Assembly (NCBI GenBank): GCA_963750295.1
Contig: CAVVPY010000001.1
Location: forward strand, 496,001 to 560,000
Direction of reading: 5' to 3'
Length of the DNA stretch: 64,000 nt
Origin: CAVVPY01 sp963750295
GTDB taxonomy: Bacteria > Actinomycetota > Actinomycetes > Mycobacteriales > Jatrophihabitantaceae
The notes below the pieces were generated by a model, which saw only the letters and a program-made list of their open reading frames with translations, ran no database searches and had not been told where the DNA came from. The position numbers and the translations under genes are program-made. Position 1 is the stretch's first letter. The number at the start of each line of letters is the position of its first letter. This document shows, one piece after another, positions 50,558 through 58,508 of this stretch.

Positions 50558-51154
50558 CAGCCGCTCGGCGCGGGCAGCCAGTGCCCGCGTCGCGGTGGCG
50601 ACGTCCTCGGTCGGCGTCGGCGTGATCGGGACGAAGACGTGCACCCCCTTCGCGCCGCTGGTCTTGACCGCCCCGTCGAGGCCGGCCCCGTGCAGCGCCG
50701 CACGGACGAGCCGCGCCGCCGCGACCACCGTCGCGAAGTCGTCGTCGCCCGGCGGGTCGATGTCGAGTACGAGATGGGTGGCATGCCCGTCGGTGTCGGT
50801 CCGGAACAGCGTGGCGTGGTACTCGACCGCGCGCTGGTTGGCGAACCACAGCAGGGTCCGCCGGTCGTTGCACAGCGCGTAGGACACCTCTCGCTTGGAC
50901 CGTTCCGCCCAGTACGGGACGGTCGGCACCCAGTCCGAGGCGTACTCGGGGACGTTCTTCTGCATGAACGGTGCCTGCCCGCGCAATACACGCACGACCG
51001 AGAGCGGCCGGTGGGCCAATTGGGGGACGAGCCGATCTGCCACCGCGTCGAGATAGTCGATCAGGTCGCGCTTGGTGGCACCGGCCCCGTCGAACAGCGA
51101 CTGATCGAGGTTGGTAAGGCGCACGCCGTCGCGTTCGTCGTCCGGGCCTATCAC
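50558..51154 (-). pseudogene. 5' part of the LigD-type DNA polymerase/primase gene, cut by IS110
   Basis: From GTG 51154 the frame codes RLTNLDQSLFDGAGATKRDL, VVRVLRGQAPFMQKNVPEYA, HLVLDIDPPGDDDF (metal-binding D-x-D) and KTSGAKGVHVFVPI. It reaches ARAERL where the element begins. With 48654-49053 it would form a polymerase of about 330 residues without ligase or nuclease domains. Catalytic motifs are in this half, but the truncated product would lack the C-terminal third. Confidence 0.8.
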
Positions 51155-51253
51155 GTCATCGTGCCCCGCCGCGGCGGGGGATCGTGGCGCGAGGGCTTCG
51201 CATCGCCGGGCAATGGGTGTATTAACCGTGCATCGGGCGCATGAGGAGGGGTT

Positions 51254-52069
51254 ATGGACTACCGGACGCAGGCCGGCGACACGATGTTCGGGATCGCCGA
51301 GAAGTTCCATCTCAGCCTGGCCACGCTGAAGGAGGCAAATCCCCAGATCGTCAATCCGAGTCTCATCTTTCCGAACGAGATCATCCACGTACCGACGCCG
51401 GGCGCGGCGAACCCTCGGCCCAGGACCGTCCCGGCGCGCATCGTGACCTACCTGGTGCAGCCGGGCGACACGATGAGTGGCATCGCGGTCAGTCACGGCA
51501 TCGGCCTGAGCGCCCTCGAGGCCGCCAACCCGCAGGTGACCAACCCGCACGTCATCGTGCCCGGCCAGGTGCTGAACATTCCCGGCGGCAATGGTCATCA
51601 CGCCCACCTTCCCTCGCCCACCCACGTCTCGTCCGACGGTGCGATCTCGATCGACGAGGTCAGCTACGTCCTGTACTCCGGCGGCGGTGAGGTGGACTCC
51701 TGGACGAGTGACGCGTGCCAGATCCTGAGCGTCCCTGCCCGCCACTGGATCACCGGATACCGGGTGCTGTGCAGCCGGGAGTCCTCGGGAAGAGCCAACG
51801 CCATCAACAATTCCGATGGCAATGCCTGGGGCCCGATCCAGGACGACGGCTTTCCGCTGCACTGCTCGCGCGGCGTGGCGCAGTGCATCCCCGACACCTT
51901 CGCCAGCAATCACGCGGCCGAGACGAGCACGAGCATCTACGACCCGGTGGCCAACATAGCGGCGTCGATGCACTACGTGATGCAGAGGTACGGCGTCTTC
52001 TCGGACGCGTCGAACCTCGCCGCCCAGGTCCAGCAGGCCGACCCCAATCGGAGCCCGGCCGGTTACTGA
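51254..52069 (+). CDS. LysM-repeat protein with a lysozyme-like transglycosylase domain
   Basis: 271 aa. Two LysM domains (about 1-48, YRTQAGDTMFGIAEKFHLSL; and 66-113, YLVQPGDTMSGIAVSHGIGL). The C-terminal domain (about 165-265) has CSRESSGRANAINNSDGNAW and YDPVANIAASMHYVMQRYGV, like soluble lytic transglycosylase domains of phage tape-measure proteins; the Glu of SRESSG is the likely catalytic residue. No signal peptide or membrane segment is present, which is unusual for a peptidoglycan enzyme. ATG follows GAGGAGGGG. Confidence 0.75.
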   Translation: MDYRTQAGDTMFGIAEKFHLSLATLKEANPQIVNPSLIFPNEIIHVPTPGAANPRPRTVPARIVTYLVQPGDTMSGIAVSHGIGLSALEAANPQVTNPHVIVPGQVLNIPGGNGHHAHLPSPTHVSSDGAISIDEVSYVLYSGGGEVDSWTSDACQILSVPARHWITGYRVLCSRESSGRANAINNSDGNAWGPIQDDGFPLHCSRGVAQCIPDTFASNHAAETSTSIYDPVANIAASMHYVMQRYGVFSDASNLAAQVQQADPNRSPAGY

Positions 52070-52088
52070 GCGAGCGGGCCCGCCGTGC

Positions 52089-53321
52089 TCAGCCGGCCAG
52101 TCCGGCGATGAACTCGGTCGCGAGGCGGGCCGTCAACTCGGGGTGCTCGAACTGAGGCACGTGACCGCAGTCATCGAGCACGACCGACCTCGCCTCCGGC
52201 AGCGCGGCCGACACGAACTTGGCGAAACTCGACGGGACGAGGACGTCCTTGTCGCCCCACACGAACAGCGCCGGCGGCCGCAGTTCGGGCAGCCGGTCCC
52301 AGAAGCCGGTCGGGCCGAAGGGCTCGTCCAGGTACACGTGCCGCAGTGCCGAGAACGTAGCGAGCCGGTTCGCCCGGACCGACAGCACCCGCACGAATTC
52401 GTCGACCGCCGCGTCGTACCACGCCTGCGGCAGGCGGGACGGGTCGGCGAACAACGTCCGCAACCCGCGCATCGCCATCGTCCGCGGCACACGTACCGGC
52501 AACGCCGCGATCTCGTCGCGGACCAGCCGCACGAGGGGCACGAACTGCCGCAGCCGGCGGAACGCGACGGCCGGGCAGAGCAGCACCAGCCCGCGGACGA
52601 GGTCGGGTTCGTCCAGCGCCGTCTGCAGTGCGGTCCGGCCGCCGAGGCTGTTGCCGATCAGCACGGCCGGTTGGTCGCAGGTCTCGGCCAGGAACGCGCC
52701 GAGCCACTTGCCGAGGTAGGGGGCGGCGTGCGCAGCGGTGGTGGCCTGCGTCCCGCCGTGGCCGGGCAGGTCGGGCGCGATCACCCGGTAGTGCTGCGAG
52801 AGCGCCGGGATCAACGGCAGCATCGAGGCGTTCGTCGCGCCCAGACCGTGGACGAGGACGACCGGCGGCGCGTCCGGCGGACCGGACTCGACGTAGAAGG
52901 TCTCGATCCCGTCGGCGCGTACGGCGCGGGTGTGCGTCCGGGATGGGTCGTTGGGAGCGCCTGGGAACAGTCCGTCCAGTTGCAGCGCCAGCGCCAGATT
53001 GCCGCGTACGGTCAGCTCGCCGGCCAGGAACGCGGCGATGCCGCTGCGTTCGCCGGACACCACATCGTCGAGGACGGCCAGCGGGGCACGAACGGTCGTG
53101 GTCGGGGCAGCAGGCCCGCCCCGGCGCGCGGACATCCGTCCCCGGTCGATCTCGACGGTCCAGTTGGCCATCCCGCCGGCGGTGAACAACAGCGTCCCGG
53201 TGGTGTCGGCCAGCAGTGGCGAGTAGAGCCCGTACAGCCGCTCGCGCAGCAGCGGCAGCAGATCCGCACTCACCGTTCTGCTGCGCTCGGTGCCCGCTTC
53301 GCGGTTTGCTGACACGGTCAT
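52089..53321 (-). CDS. Alpha/beta hydrolase with N-terminal SCP2-like lipid-binding domain
   Basis: 410 aa. Residues about 15-125 look SCP2-like (LFTAGGMANWTVEIDRGR and VSGERSGIAAFLAGELTVRG). The hydrolase domain (about 140-405) has HG oxyanion VLVHGLGATNASM, nucleophile VLIGNSLGGRTAL, acid FVWGDKDVLVP and His DDCGHVPQFEHP, so the Ser-Asp-His triad is complete. It suggests an esterase or lipase acting on a ligand held by the SCP2 part. The fusion is uncommon but seen in actinobacteria. Confidence 0.8.
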   Translation of the reverse strand: MTVSANREAGTERSRTVSADLLPLLRERLYGLYSPLLADTTGTLLFTAGGMANWTVEIDRGRMSARRGGPAAPTTTVRAPLAVLDDVVSGERSGIAAFLAGELTVRGNLALALQLDGLFPGAPNDPSRTHTRAVRADGIETFYVESGPPDAPPVVLVHGLGATNASMLPLIPALSQHYRVIAPDLPGHGGTQATTAAHAAPYLGKWLGAFLAETCDQPAVLIGNSLGGRTALQTALDEPDLVRGLVLLCPAVAFRRLRQFVPLVRLVRDEIAALPVRVPRTMAMRGLRTLFADPSRLPQAWYDAAVDEFVRVLSVRANRLATFSALRHVYLDEPFGPTGFWDRLPELRPPALFVWGDKDVLVPSSFAKFVSAALPEARSVVLDDCGHVPQFEHPELTARLATEFIAGLAG

Positions 53322-53482
53322 GCCCCTACGATCGGCGAGTGCCGACGACCTCTGAGGCCGCGGCGCGCACGCGAGCGCAGGTTCCGGTCCACGACCGTTG
53401 AGCCTAATCTGTCGATCTCGCCCGATGTCGTACGTCGGAAGGGATGTCGGCCCGATCGGCGGGCTGCGAGTAGGGAGCGACG

Positions 53483-53842
53483 ATGGCCAAATACCTGGTC
53501 CTGATCTACGAGGACGAGACCCAGTGGGCGACGAACGCCCCAGGCGCCGACGAGGCGCTGGCCCAGCACTGGACGTTCTGCGAGCAGCGCGAGACCTCGA
53601 TCATCGAGGGTCAGGCCCTGCAACCCACCAACACGGCGACGACGCTGATCAAGGGCAGCGACGGCACGTTTACCGTCACCGACGGCCCGTTCGCCGAGAC
53701 CAAGGAGGCGCTCGGCGGGTTCTACCTGCTCGAGGCGGCCGACCTGGACGAAGCGATCGCGCTGGCCAAGGAGATCCCCGCGCCGTTCGGCGGCGTCGAG
53801 ATCCGTCCCGTCATCGTGTTCGAACGTCCTGAGGGGAGCTGA
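53483..53842 (+). CDS. DGPF/YCII-domain protein (first of two)
   Basis: 119 aa, alpha-beta dimeric barrel. YLVLIYEDETQWATN at the start and the diagnostic FTVTDGPFAETKEALGGFYL (DGPF near residue 68). DGPF proteins are conserved neighbours of ECF42 sigma factors; their role is unresolved. ATG after AGGGAGCG. It is 2 bp before its paralogue. Confidence 0.88.
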   Translation: MAKYLVLIYEDETQWATNAPGADEALAQHWTFCEQRETSIIEGQALQPTNTATTLIKGSDGTFTVTDGPFAETKEALGGFYLLEAADLDEAIALAKEIPAPFGGVEIRPVIVFERPEGS

Positions 53843-53844
53843 CC

Positions 53845-54177
53845 GTGTCCCAATTCCTTCTCCTGCTGTTCGAGGACGAGGCCGCGTGGGCGGCCGCCAC
53901 TGATGCCGTGTCCGCCGAGGTACTCGGTGAGCACCAGGCGTTCGGCCAGAAGCACGGCCCGGCGCTCGCCGGCGGCAACGCGCTGCAGCCGAGTCCTACC
54001 GCGAAGATCGTTCGCGGCGACAGCGTGACCGATGGTCCGTTCGCCGAGACCAAGGAGGCGCTCGGTGGCTACTACCTCGTCGAGGCCGACGACGTCGACG
54101 CCGCCGTCGAGATCGCCCGCGACGTCCCCGCCCGGTTCGGGTACGTCGAGGTGCGACCGATCCGGACCTTCGGCTGA
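53845..54177 (+). CDS. DGPF/YCII-domain protein (second of two)
   Basis: 110 aa paralogue of the preceding protein: FLLLLFEDEAAWAAAT and VTDGPFAETKEALGGYYLVE. GTG start 2 bp after the first gene. Its stop codon overlaps the apparent start of the sigma factor gene, which suggests translational coupling. Confidence 0.88.
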   Translation: MSQFLLLLFEDEAAWAAATDAVSAEVLGEHQAFGQKHGPALAGGNALQPSPTAKIVRGDSVTDGPFAETKEALGGYYLVEADDVDAAVEIARDVPARFGYVEVRPIRTFG

Positions 54178-55430
54178 ATCGCGACGACGTCGCGGCCGCG
54201 GTCGCGGAGGCGCACCGTCGCGAGTGGGGCTTCGTCCTCGCCGCGACGGTGCGCGTGACGCGCGACCTCGATCTCGCCGAGGAGTGTGTCCAGGACGCCT
54301 ATGCACGGGCGCTGTCCACCTGGCCCGAGTCGGGTGTCCCGCTCAGGCCCGGCGCCTGGCTGACGACCACTGCCCGCCGGCGGGCAGTGGATCTGCTGCG
54401 ACGCGATGCCCTGTTTCGCCGGGCCATGCCGGAACTGGTGATGGACGAGGTCGAACCGGCTGCGCCTGCTGACCTGGACGAGATGCCCGACGACCGGCTG
54501 CGGCTGATCTGCACCTGCTGCCACCCGGCGCTGTCGCTGGAGTCGCAGGTGGCACTGACCCTGCGCCTGCTGTGCGGGCTGTCAACGGCTGACGTGGCGC
54601 GAGCCTTCCTGGTCAGCGAACCGACGATGGCGGCGCGGATCACCCGCGCGAAGAAGAAGATCGCGAGCGCGCGGATCCCGTACCGGGTGCCCGCGGCGGC
54701 GGAGTTGCCGGGCCGCATCCGTGGTGTGCTCGCCGTCGTGCACCTGCTGTTCACGACGGGCCACACGGCGCCGTCCGGTGCGATGCTGGTCCGCCGGGAC
54801 CTGGTCGAGCGGGCGATCCAACTCGCGCGGATGCTGCGCACGCTGGTCCCGGAATCGGCCGACGTGGCCGGGCTGCTGGCCCTGATGCTGCTCAGTGACG
54901 CGCGCCGGGACACCCGTACCGGCCGGGACGGCACGCTGCTGCTGCTCGCCGAGCAGGACCGGTCGCGCTGGGACCGCGCCGAGATCGCCGAGGGGATCGC
55001 CCTGGTGCGCGAGGCGCTGCGCGTCCGTCCGACCAGCCGCTACGCGCTCGAGGCGGCGATCGCGGCCGTGCACGCCGAGGCCGCACGCTGGGTCGACACC
55101 GACTGGCCCGAGATCGTCGCGCTCTACGACGTGCTGGCCACGATCTGGCCGTCCCCGGTGGTCGCCCTGAACCGCGCCGTGGCCCTCGGGTTCGCGCGCG
55201 GCCCGGCAGCCGGGCTCGCTGCCCTGGACGCCCTCGCTGGGGAGCCCCAGTTGGCCGGCTACGGCTACCTGGCCGCGGCCCGCGCCGACTTCCTGCGCCG
55301 CCTCGGCCGCAGCACCGAAGCCCGGCTGGCCTACGAGGAGGCGTTGTTGCTCACTGCCAACGAGATCGAGCGAGACTTCCTGACTGGCCGGCTGGCGCAG
55401 TTGGCCGACAACCCTCAAGTTGAACTTTAG
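54174..55430 (+). CDS. ECF42-type sigma factor with C-terminal TPR-like domain
   Basis: 418 aa if started at CTG 54174. Sigma-2 region (HRREWGFVLAATVRVTRDLD, EECVQDAYARALSTWPESG), sigma-4 (LSLESQVALTLRLLCGLSTA, VARAFLVSEPTMAARITRAK), then a long helical repeat domain (about 190-415) with ALYDVLATIWPSPVVALNRA. This layout and the two DGPF genes are the hallmarks of ECF42. The first ATG/GTG in frame (54249) would delete part of sigma-2. A CTG overlapping the previous stop (CTGA) restores the family N-terminus, so a non-standard start is proposed. No anti-sigma gene is adjacent, consistent with this group. Confidence 0.88.
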   Translation: MNRDDVAAAVAEAHRREWGFVLAATVRVTRDLDLAEECVQDAYARALSTWPESGVPLRPGAWLTTTARRRAVDLLRRDALFRRAMPELVMDEVEPAAPADLDEMPDDRLRLICTCCHPALSLESQVALTLRLLCGLSTADVARAFLVSEPTMAARITRAKKKIASARIPYRVPAAAELPGRIRGVLAVVHLLFTTGHTAPSGAMLVRRDLVERAIQLARMLRTLVPESADVAGLLALMLLSDARRDTRTGRDGTLLLLAEQDRSRWDRAEIAEGIALVREALRVRPTSRYALEAAIAAVHAEAARWVDTDWPEIVALYDVLATIWPSPVVALNRAVALGFARGPAAGLAALDALAGEPQLAGYGYLAAARADFLRRLGRSTEARLAYEEALLLTANEIERDFLTGRLAQLADNPQVEL

Positions 55431-55436
55431 CTTTGT

Positions 55437-55465
55437 TTGGCATCTGTGGTACGGGTGGCTAGCGT
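55437..55465 (+). promoter_or_regulatory. Sigma70-type promoter for the Rpf-like gene
   Basis: TTGGCA (55437-55442), 17-bp spacer, TAGCGT (55460-55465). Predicts a start near 55472 and a leader of about 80 nt. Confidence 0.6.
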
Positions 55466-55550
55466 GCCCACTGGGGTTAGTGATGACGCCGTGACGCACG
55501 GGACGATCGCGTCCTGCTCACGGCGGCACGACAACATCGGGGGACAGCGC

Positions 55551-56213
55551 ATGACTCGAGGACGACACCGCCGCCCGCGGACACCCATCGTGAGCGCCGC
55601 CGCCGCCACCTCGGCCGGCGCGGCGGCCGCTGTGGGCGTCGCCGCCCTCGGGATCGTCGCCGCGCCGCCAGCCGCGGCCGCTCCGGGTGATCTGAGCGCG
55701 CGGTGGAACCGGGTGGCGGCCTGTGAGAGCAGCGGGCGCTGGCACATCAACACTGGTAATCACTATTACGGCGGGCTGCAGTTCTTCCAGCCGACCTGGG
55801 TCGGGTTCGGCGGACGCAAGTACGCGCCACGCGCGGACCTGGCGACCCGGATCCAGCAGATCGCGGTGGCCAAGCGGGTGCTGGCCGACCAGGGGCCGCA
55901 TGCGTGGCCGGTCTGCGGCAAGCGGGCCGGGCTGACCCGGCACAACGGTGACGCCAAGCGCACCGCCCTGCCGAACATCAGGCCCTACGTCCACGCGGTT
56001 CCGGCCGGACAGCATCAGCACCGCGCGGCGCCCAAGCGGCACGACGCCGGGCCGCGGGTCTCACGCTACGAGGTGCGTCGCGGTGACTCCCTCAGCGCGC
56101 TGGCCGACCGGTTCGGCGTCCACGGCGGCTGGCAGGCGCTGTGGCACTACAACCGGACCAACGTGCCCAACCCGAACGTGATCTTCGTCGGCCAGACGCT
56201 ACAGATCCCCTGA
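55551..56213 (+). CDS. Resuscitation-promoting-factor-like transglycosylase with LysM
   Basis: 220 aa secreted protein. Signal peptide to about residue 45 (AAVGVAALGIVAAPPAAAAP). Rpf domain about 46-120 with RVAACESSGRWHINTGNHYY (catalytic Glu) and YGGLQFFQPTWVGFGG, and a paired Cys later (WPVCGKRAG). C-terminal LysM (YEVRRGDSLSALADRFGVHG). Rpf enzymes cleave peptidoglycan and wake dormant actinobacterial cells. Convergent with the acyl-CoA dehydrogenase gene, 11 bp apart. Confidence 0.9.
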   Translation: MTRGRHRRPRTPIVSAAAATSAGAAAAVGVAALGIVAAPPAAAAPGDLSARWNRVAACESSGRWHINTGNHYYGGLQFFQPTWVGFGGRKYAPRADLATRIQQIAVAKRVLADQGPHAWPVCGKRAGLTRHNGDAKRTALPNIRPYVHAVPAGQHQHRAAPKRHDAGPRVSRYEVRRGDSLSALADRFGVHGGWQALWHYNRTNVPNPNVIFVGQTLQIP

Positions 56214-56224
56214 CCGGTGCGAGC

Positions 56225-57397
56225 TCAGCGGAAGGCGTCCTGGCCGGTCAGGTGCGCGCCGAGGACGAGGGTGTGCACCTCGTGGGTGCCCTCGTAGGTG
56301 TAGACGGTCTCCAGGTTCACCGCGTGCCGTAGCACCGGGTACTCGGTGGTGATGCCGCTGCCGCCGAGGATGGAACGCGCCTCGCGGCAGATCGCCAGCG
56401 CGCCGCTGACGTTGGCGAACTTGCCGAAGCTCACCTGGTGCGGCTTGATCCGGCCGGCGTCCTTGAGTTCGCCCAGCCGCTGTGCCGTGAGTTGCATCTG
56501 CTGCAACGACACGGCCAGGTCGGCGAACTTCTTCTGGGTGAGCTGGAAGCCCGAGATGGGCTTGCCGAACTGGATCCGGCTGGCCGCGTAGTCCAGGGTG
56601 GACGCGAGCGCGTCTCGTGCCGAACCGACGACGCCGTAGATGATGCCGAAGCGGGCCTCGGTCAGGCAGCCGAGCGGGCCGCGCAGCCCACGCACCTCCG
56701 GCAGCATCGCCGAGGCGGGCACCCGGACCTCGTCCAGGATCAGTTCGCTGGTGATCGAGGCCCGGAGCGAGATCTTGTGGTGCACGTCCTGGCGGGTGAA
56801 GCCGGGCAGATCCTTCTCGACGAGGAAGCCGCGCACCCCTTCGTCGGTGCGCGCCCAGACCACTGCGACGTCGGAGATCGACCCGTTGGTGATCCACATC
56901 TTCGACCCGGAGATGATCCAGTCGTCGCCGTCCCGGACGGCGCGGGTACGCATCGACCCCGGGTCGGAGCCGGAATCCGGCTCGGTCAACCCGAAGCAGC
57001 CGATCGCCTCGCCCGCTGCCATGCGGGGCAGCCACTGCTCCTTCTGCTCCTCGCTGCCGTACGCGTGGATGGCATACATCGCCAGCGAGCCCTGGACGCT
57101 GACCAGCGACCGCAGGCCGGAGTCGACCGCCTCGATCTCGGTGCTGACCAGGCCGTACTGCGACGGTTTAGCGCCCTGGCAGCCGTAGCCCTTCAGGTGC
57201 ATCCCGAGTACGCCGAGCTTGCCGAATTCGAGGGCCAGCTCACGCGCGGGCAAGGTGCCGTCCTCGAACCACTGCCGAATGTGTGGCCGAAGCCGGTCAT
57301 CGGCGAACTTGCGGACGGTGTCGCGCAGCAGGCGGTCCTCGTCGTCGAGATCGTCGTCGAGATCCAGCAGGTCTAGGCGGTCGAGAGCGTCGCTCAT
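56225..57397 (-). CDS. Acyl-CoA dehydrogenase, glutaryl-CoA dehydrogenase type
   Basis: 390 aa FAD flavoprotein. CFGLTEPDSGSDPGSMRTRA (FAD/substrate loop), WITNGSISDVAVVWART, and the C-terminal VYTYEGTHEVHTLVLGAHLTG, where the catalytic Glu lies in TYEGTHEVH as in glutaryl-CoA dehydrogenases. It would convert glutaryl-CoA to crotonyl-CoA and CO2 (lysine or tryptophan breakdown), giving another source of crotonyl-CoA for Ccr; substrate choice is inferred. Confidence 0.85.
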   Translation of the reverse strand: MSDALDRLDLLDLDDDLDDEDRLLRDTVRKFADDRLRPHIRQWFEDGTLPARELALEFGKLGVLGMHLKGYGCQGAKPSQYGLVSTEIEAVDSGLRSLVSVQGSLAMYAIHAYGSEEQKEQWLPRMAAGEAIGCFGLTEPDSGSDPGSMRTRAVRDGDDWIISGSKMWITNGSISDVAVVWARTDEGVRGFLVEKDLPGFTRQDVHHKISLRASITSELILDEVRVPASAMLPEVRGLRGPLGCLTEARFGIIYGVVGSARDALASTLDYAASRIQFGKPISGFQLTQKKFADLAVSLQQMQLTAQRLGELKDAGRIKPHQVSFGKFANVSGALAICREARSILGGSGITTEYPVLRHAVNLETVYTYEGTHEVHTLVLGAHLTGQDAFR

Positions 57398-57407
57398 GCT
57401 GCCGAGG

Positions 57408-58487
57408 CTACTGCGCCGGAATCTGCACCGTCTGGCACAACGTGGTGTTGCCGGTCCCGGCGCGACGGTTGTGGAAGGTGAGGCACACGTCGTGTTCGCC
57501 GTGGTCGAGCGGCAGGTAGAAGTTGAACCCGTGGGTGCCGGTGATCCCGTAGCGGTCGTTGATCAGTTGGCTCGGTGCACCGGTGTGGTGGCCGGCGACC
57601 CGGGTGCCGTTGTCCGCGACGTCGTAGAACACCGACGTGGGACCGTCGTCGCGGTCGTAGGACCAGCCGTGGACGTTGGCCCCGTGCGTCCGCGCGCCGA
57701 CGCCGAGGTATGCGGCTGGGTTGTGCGCCGACAGCTCGCCCCACCGGGCACCCATCGCCGCGAGAATCCCGTCCCGGGCGCGTCCGGTCAGGTAGTGCGT
57801 CGTCGGTGCGGCGCCGAACTCGATCGTCTCGGCGATGCCGAGGCGATGCGTCGTGAACCAACCGGTCATCGAACCGTGGCAGACCGACCAGCAGTTGAAG
57901 GCCTTCACCGGCAGGTCGAGATTGTGCGCCAGCCGGTCGCGGAAGGCGCGGTCGAGCGGAGCGCCGTCGGTGGCGTCCACCCCGTGCAGCGGTTGGTGCA
58001 GCACGACCAGGTAGCGCGGGTGCGCCCAGGTCAGGAACCTGGACATCGCCCGCGTCTCCGGCTCGGACGAGGGCCGCCGGCCGGAGTAGTAGGCGCCGCC
58101 CAGGTGGGCCCACTTGTCCGGCCAGTTGCGGTTCAGATCGACGCCGCGCGCGTTCTGCCGGGTGTGCGCCGCGTCGCCGTCCGGGTTCATCGTCGGCACG
58201 ACCCAGAGGTTGATCCCTTCGACGGCCCGGCGGGCGTGGACGATCGCGTCGGTGAGGGTGACCCCTGCGTGCTCGTCGCCGTGCATCTGGCCGACGATCA
58301 CCATGCGCGGCAGCGTCCCGTAGTCGCCGAGGTGGTAGGCGAGGATCGGCCGGCCCTCGACGCTGTGGCCGAGGACCAGTTGCCCGAGCACGGGCGTCGC
58401 GGCGGCGGCGGGGCGTGGCGAGAGCGCTACCAGCAAACCGGTGAGCGCGATGACCGCGGCCCCGACCGCGAGCACGAAGGTGCGCAC
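57408..58487 (-). CDS. Secreted M14-family zinc carboxypeptidase
   Basis: 359 aa. Signal peptide to about residue 30 (LTGLLVALSPRPAAAA). Zinc ligands in VGQMHGDEHAG (HxxE) and VVLHQPLHG (third His), substrate Arg/Asn in GVDLNRNWPDKW, and catalytic Glu in AETIEFG. The C-terminal approximately 100 residues form an extra beta domain. Likely extracellular peptidase, possibly acting on cell-wall peptides. Eleven base pairs after the dehydrogenase gene start, on the same strand. Confidence 0.85.
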   Translation of the reverse strand: MRTFVLAVGAAVIALTGLLVALSPRPAAAATPVLGQLVLGHSVEGRPILAYHLGDYGTLPRMVIVGQMHGDEHAGVTLTDAIVHARRAVEGINLWVVPTMNPDGDAAHTRQNARGVDLNRNWPDKWAHLGGAYYSGRRPSSEPETRAMSRFLTWAHPRYLVVLHQPLHGVDATDGAPLDRAFRDRLAHNLDLPVKAFNCWSVCHGSMTGWFTTHRLGIAETIEFGAAPTTHYLTGRARDGILAAMGARWGELSAHNPAAYLGVGARTHGANVHGWSYDRDDGPTSVFYDVADNGTRVAGHHTGAPSQLINDRYGITGTHGFNFYLPLDHGEHDVCLTFHNRRAGTGNTTLCQTVQIPAQ

Positions 58488-58508
58488 GTGATCATGATCG
58501 CGGTTGGC

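Noticed and set aside
55466..55550. c-di-AMP (ydaO-type) riboswitch before the Rpf-like gene
   Set aside because: Rpf genes often have one, but the leader here is too short and lacks the conserved sequence blocks.
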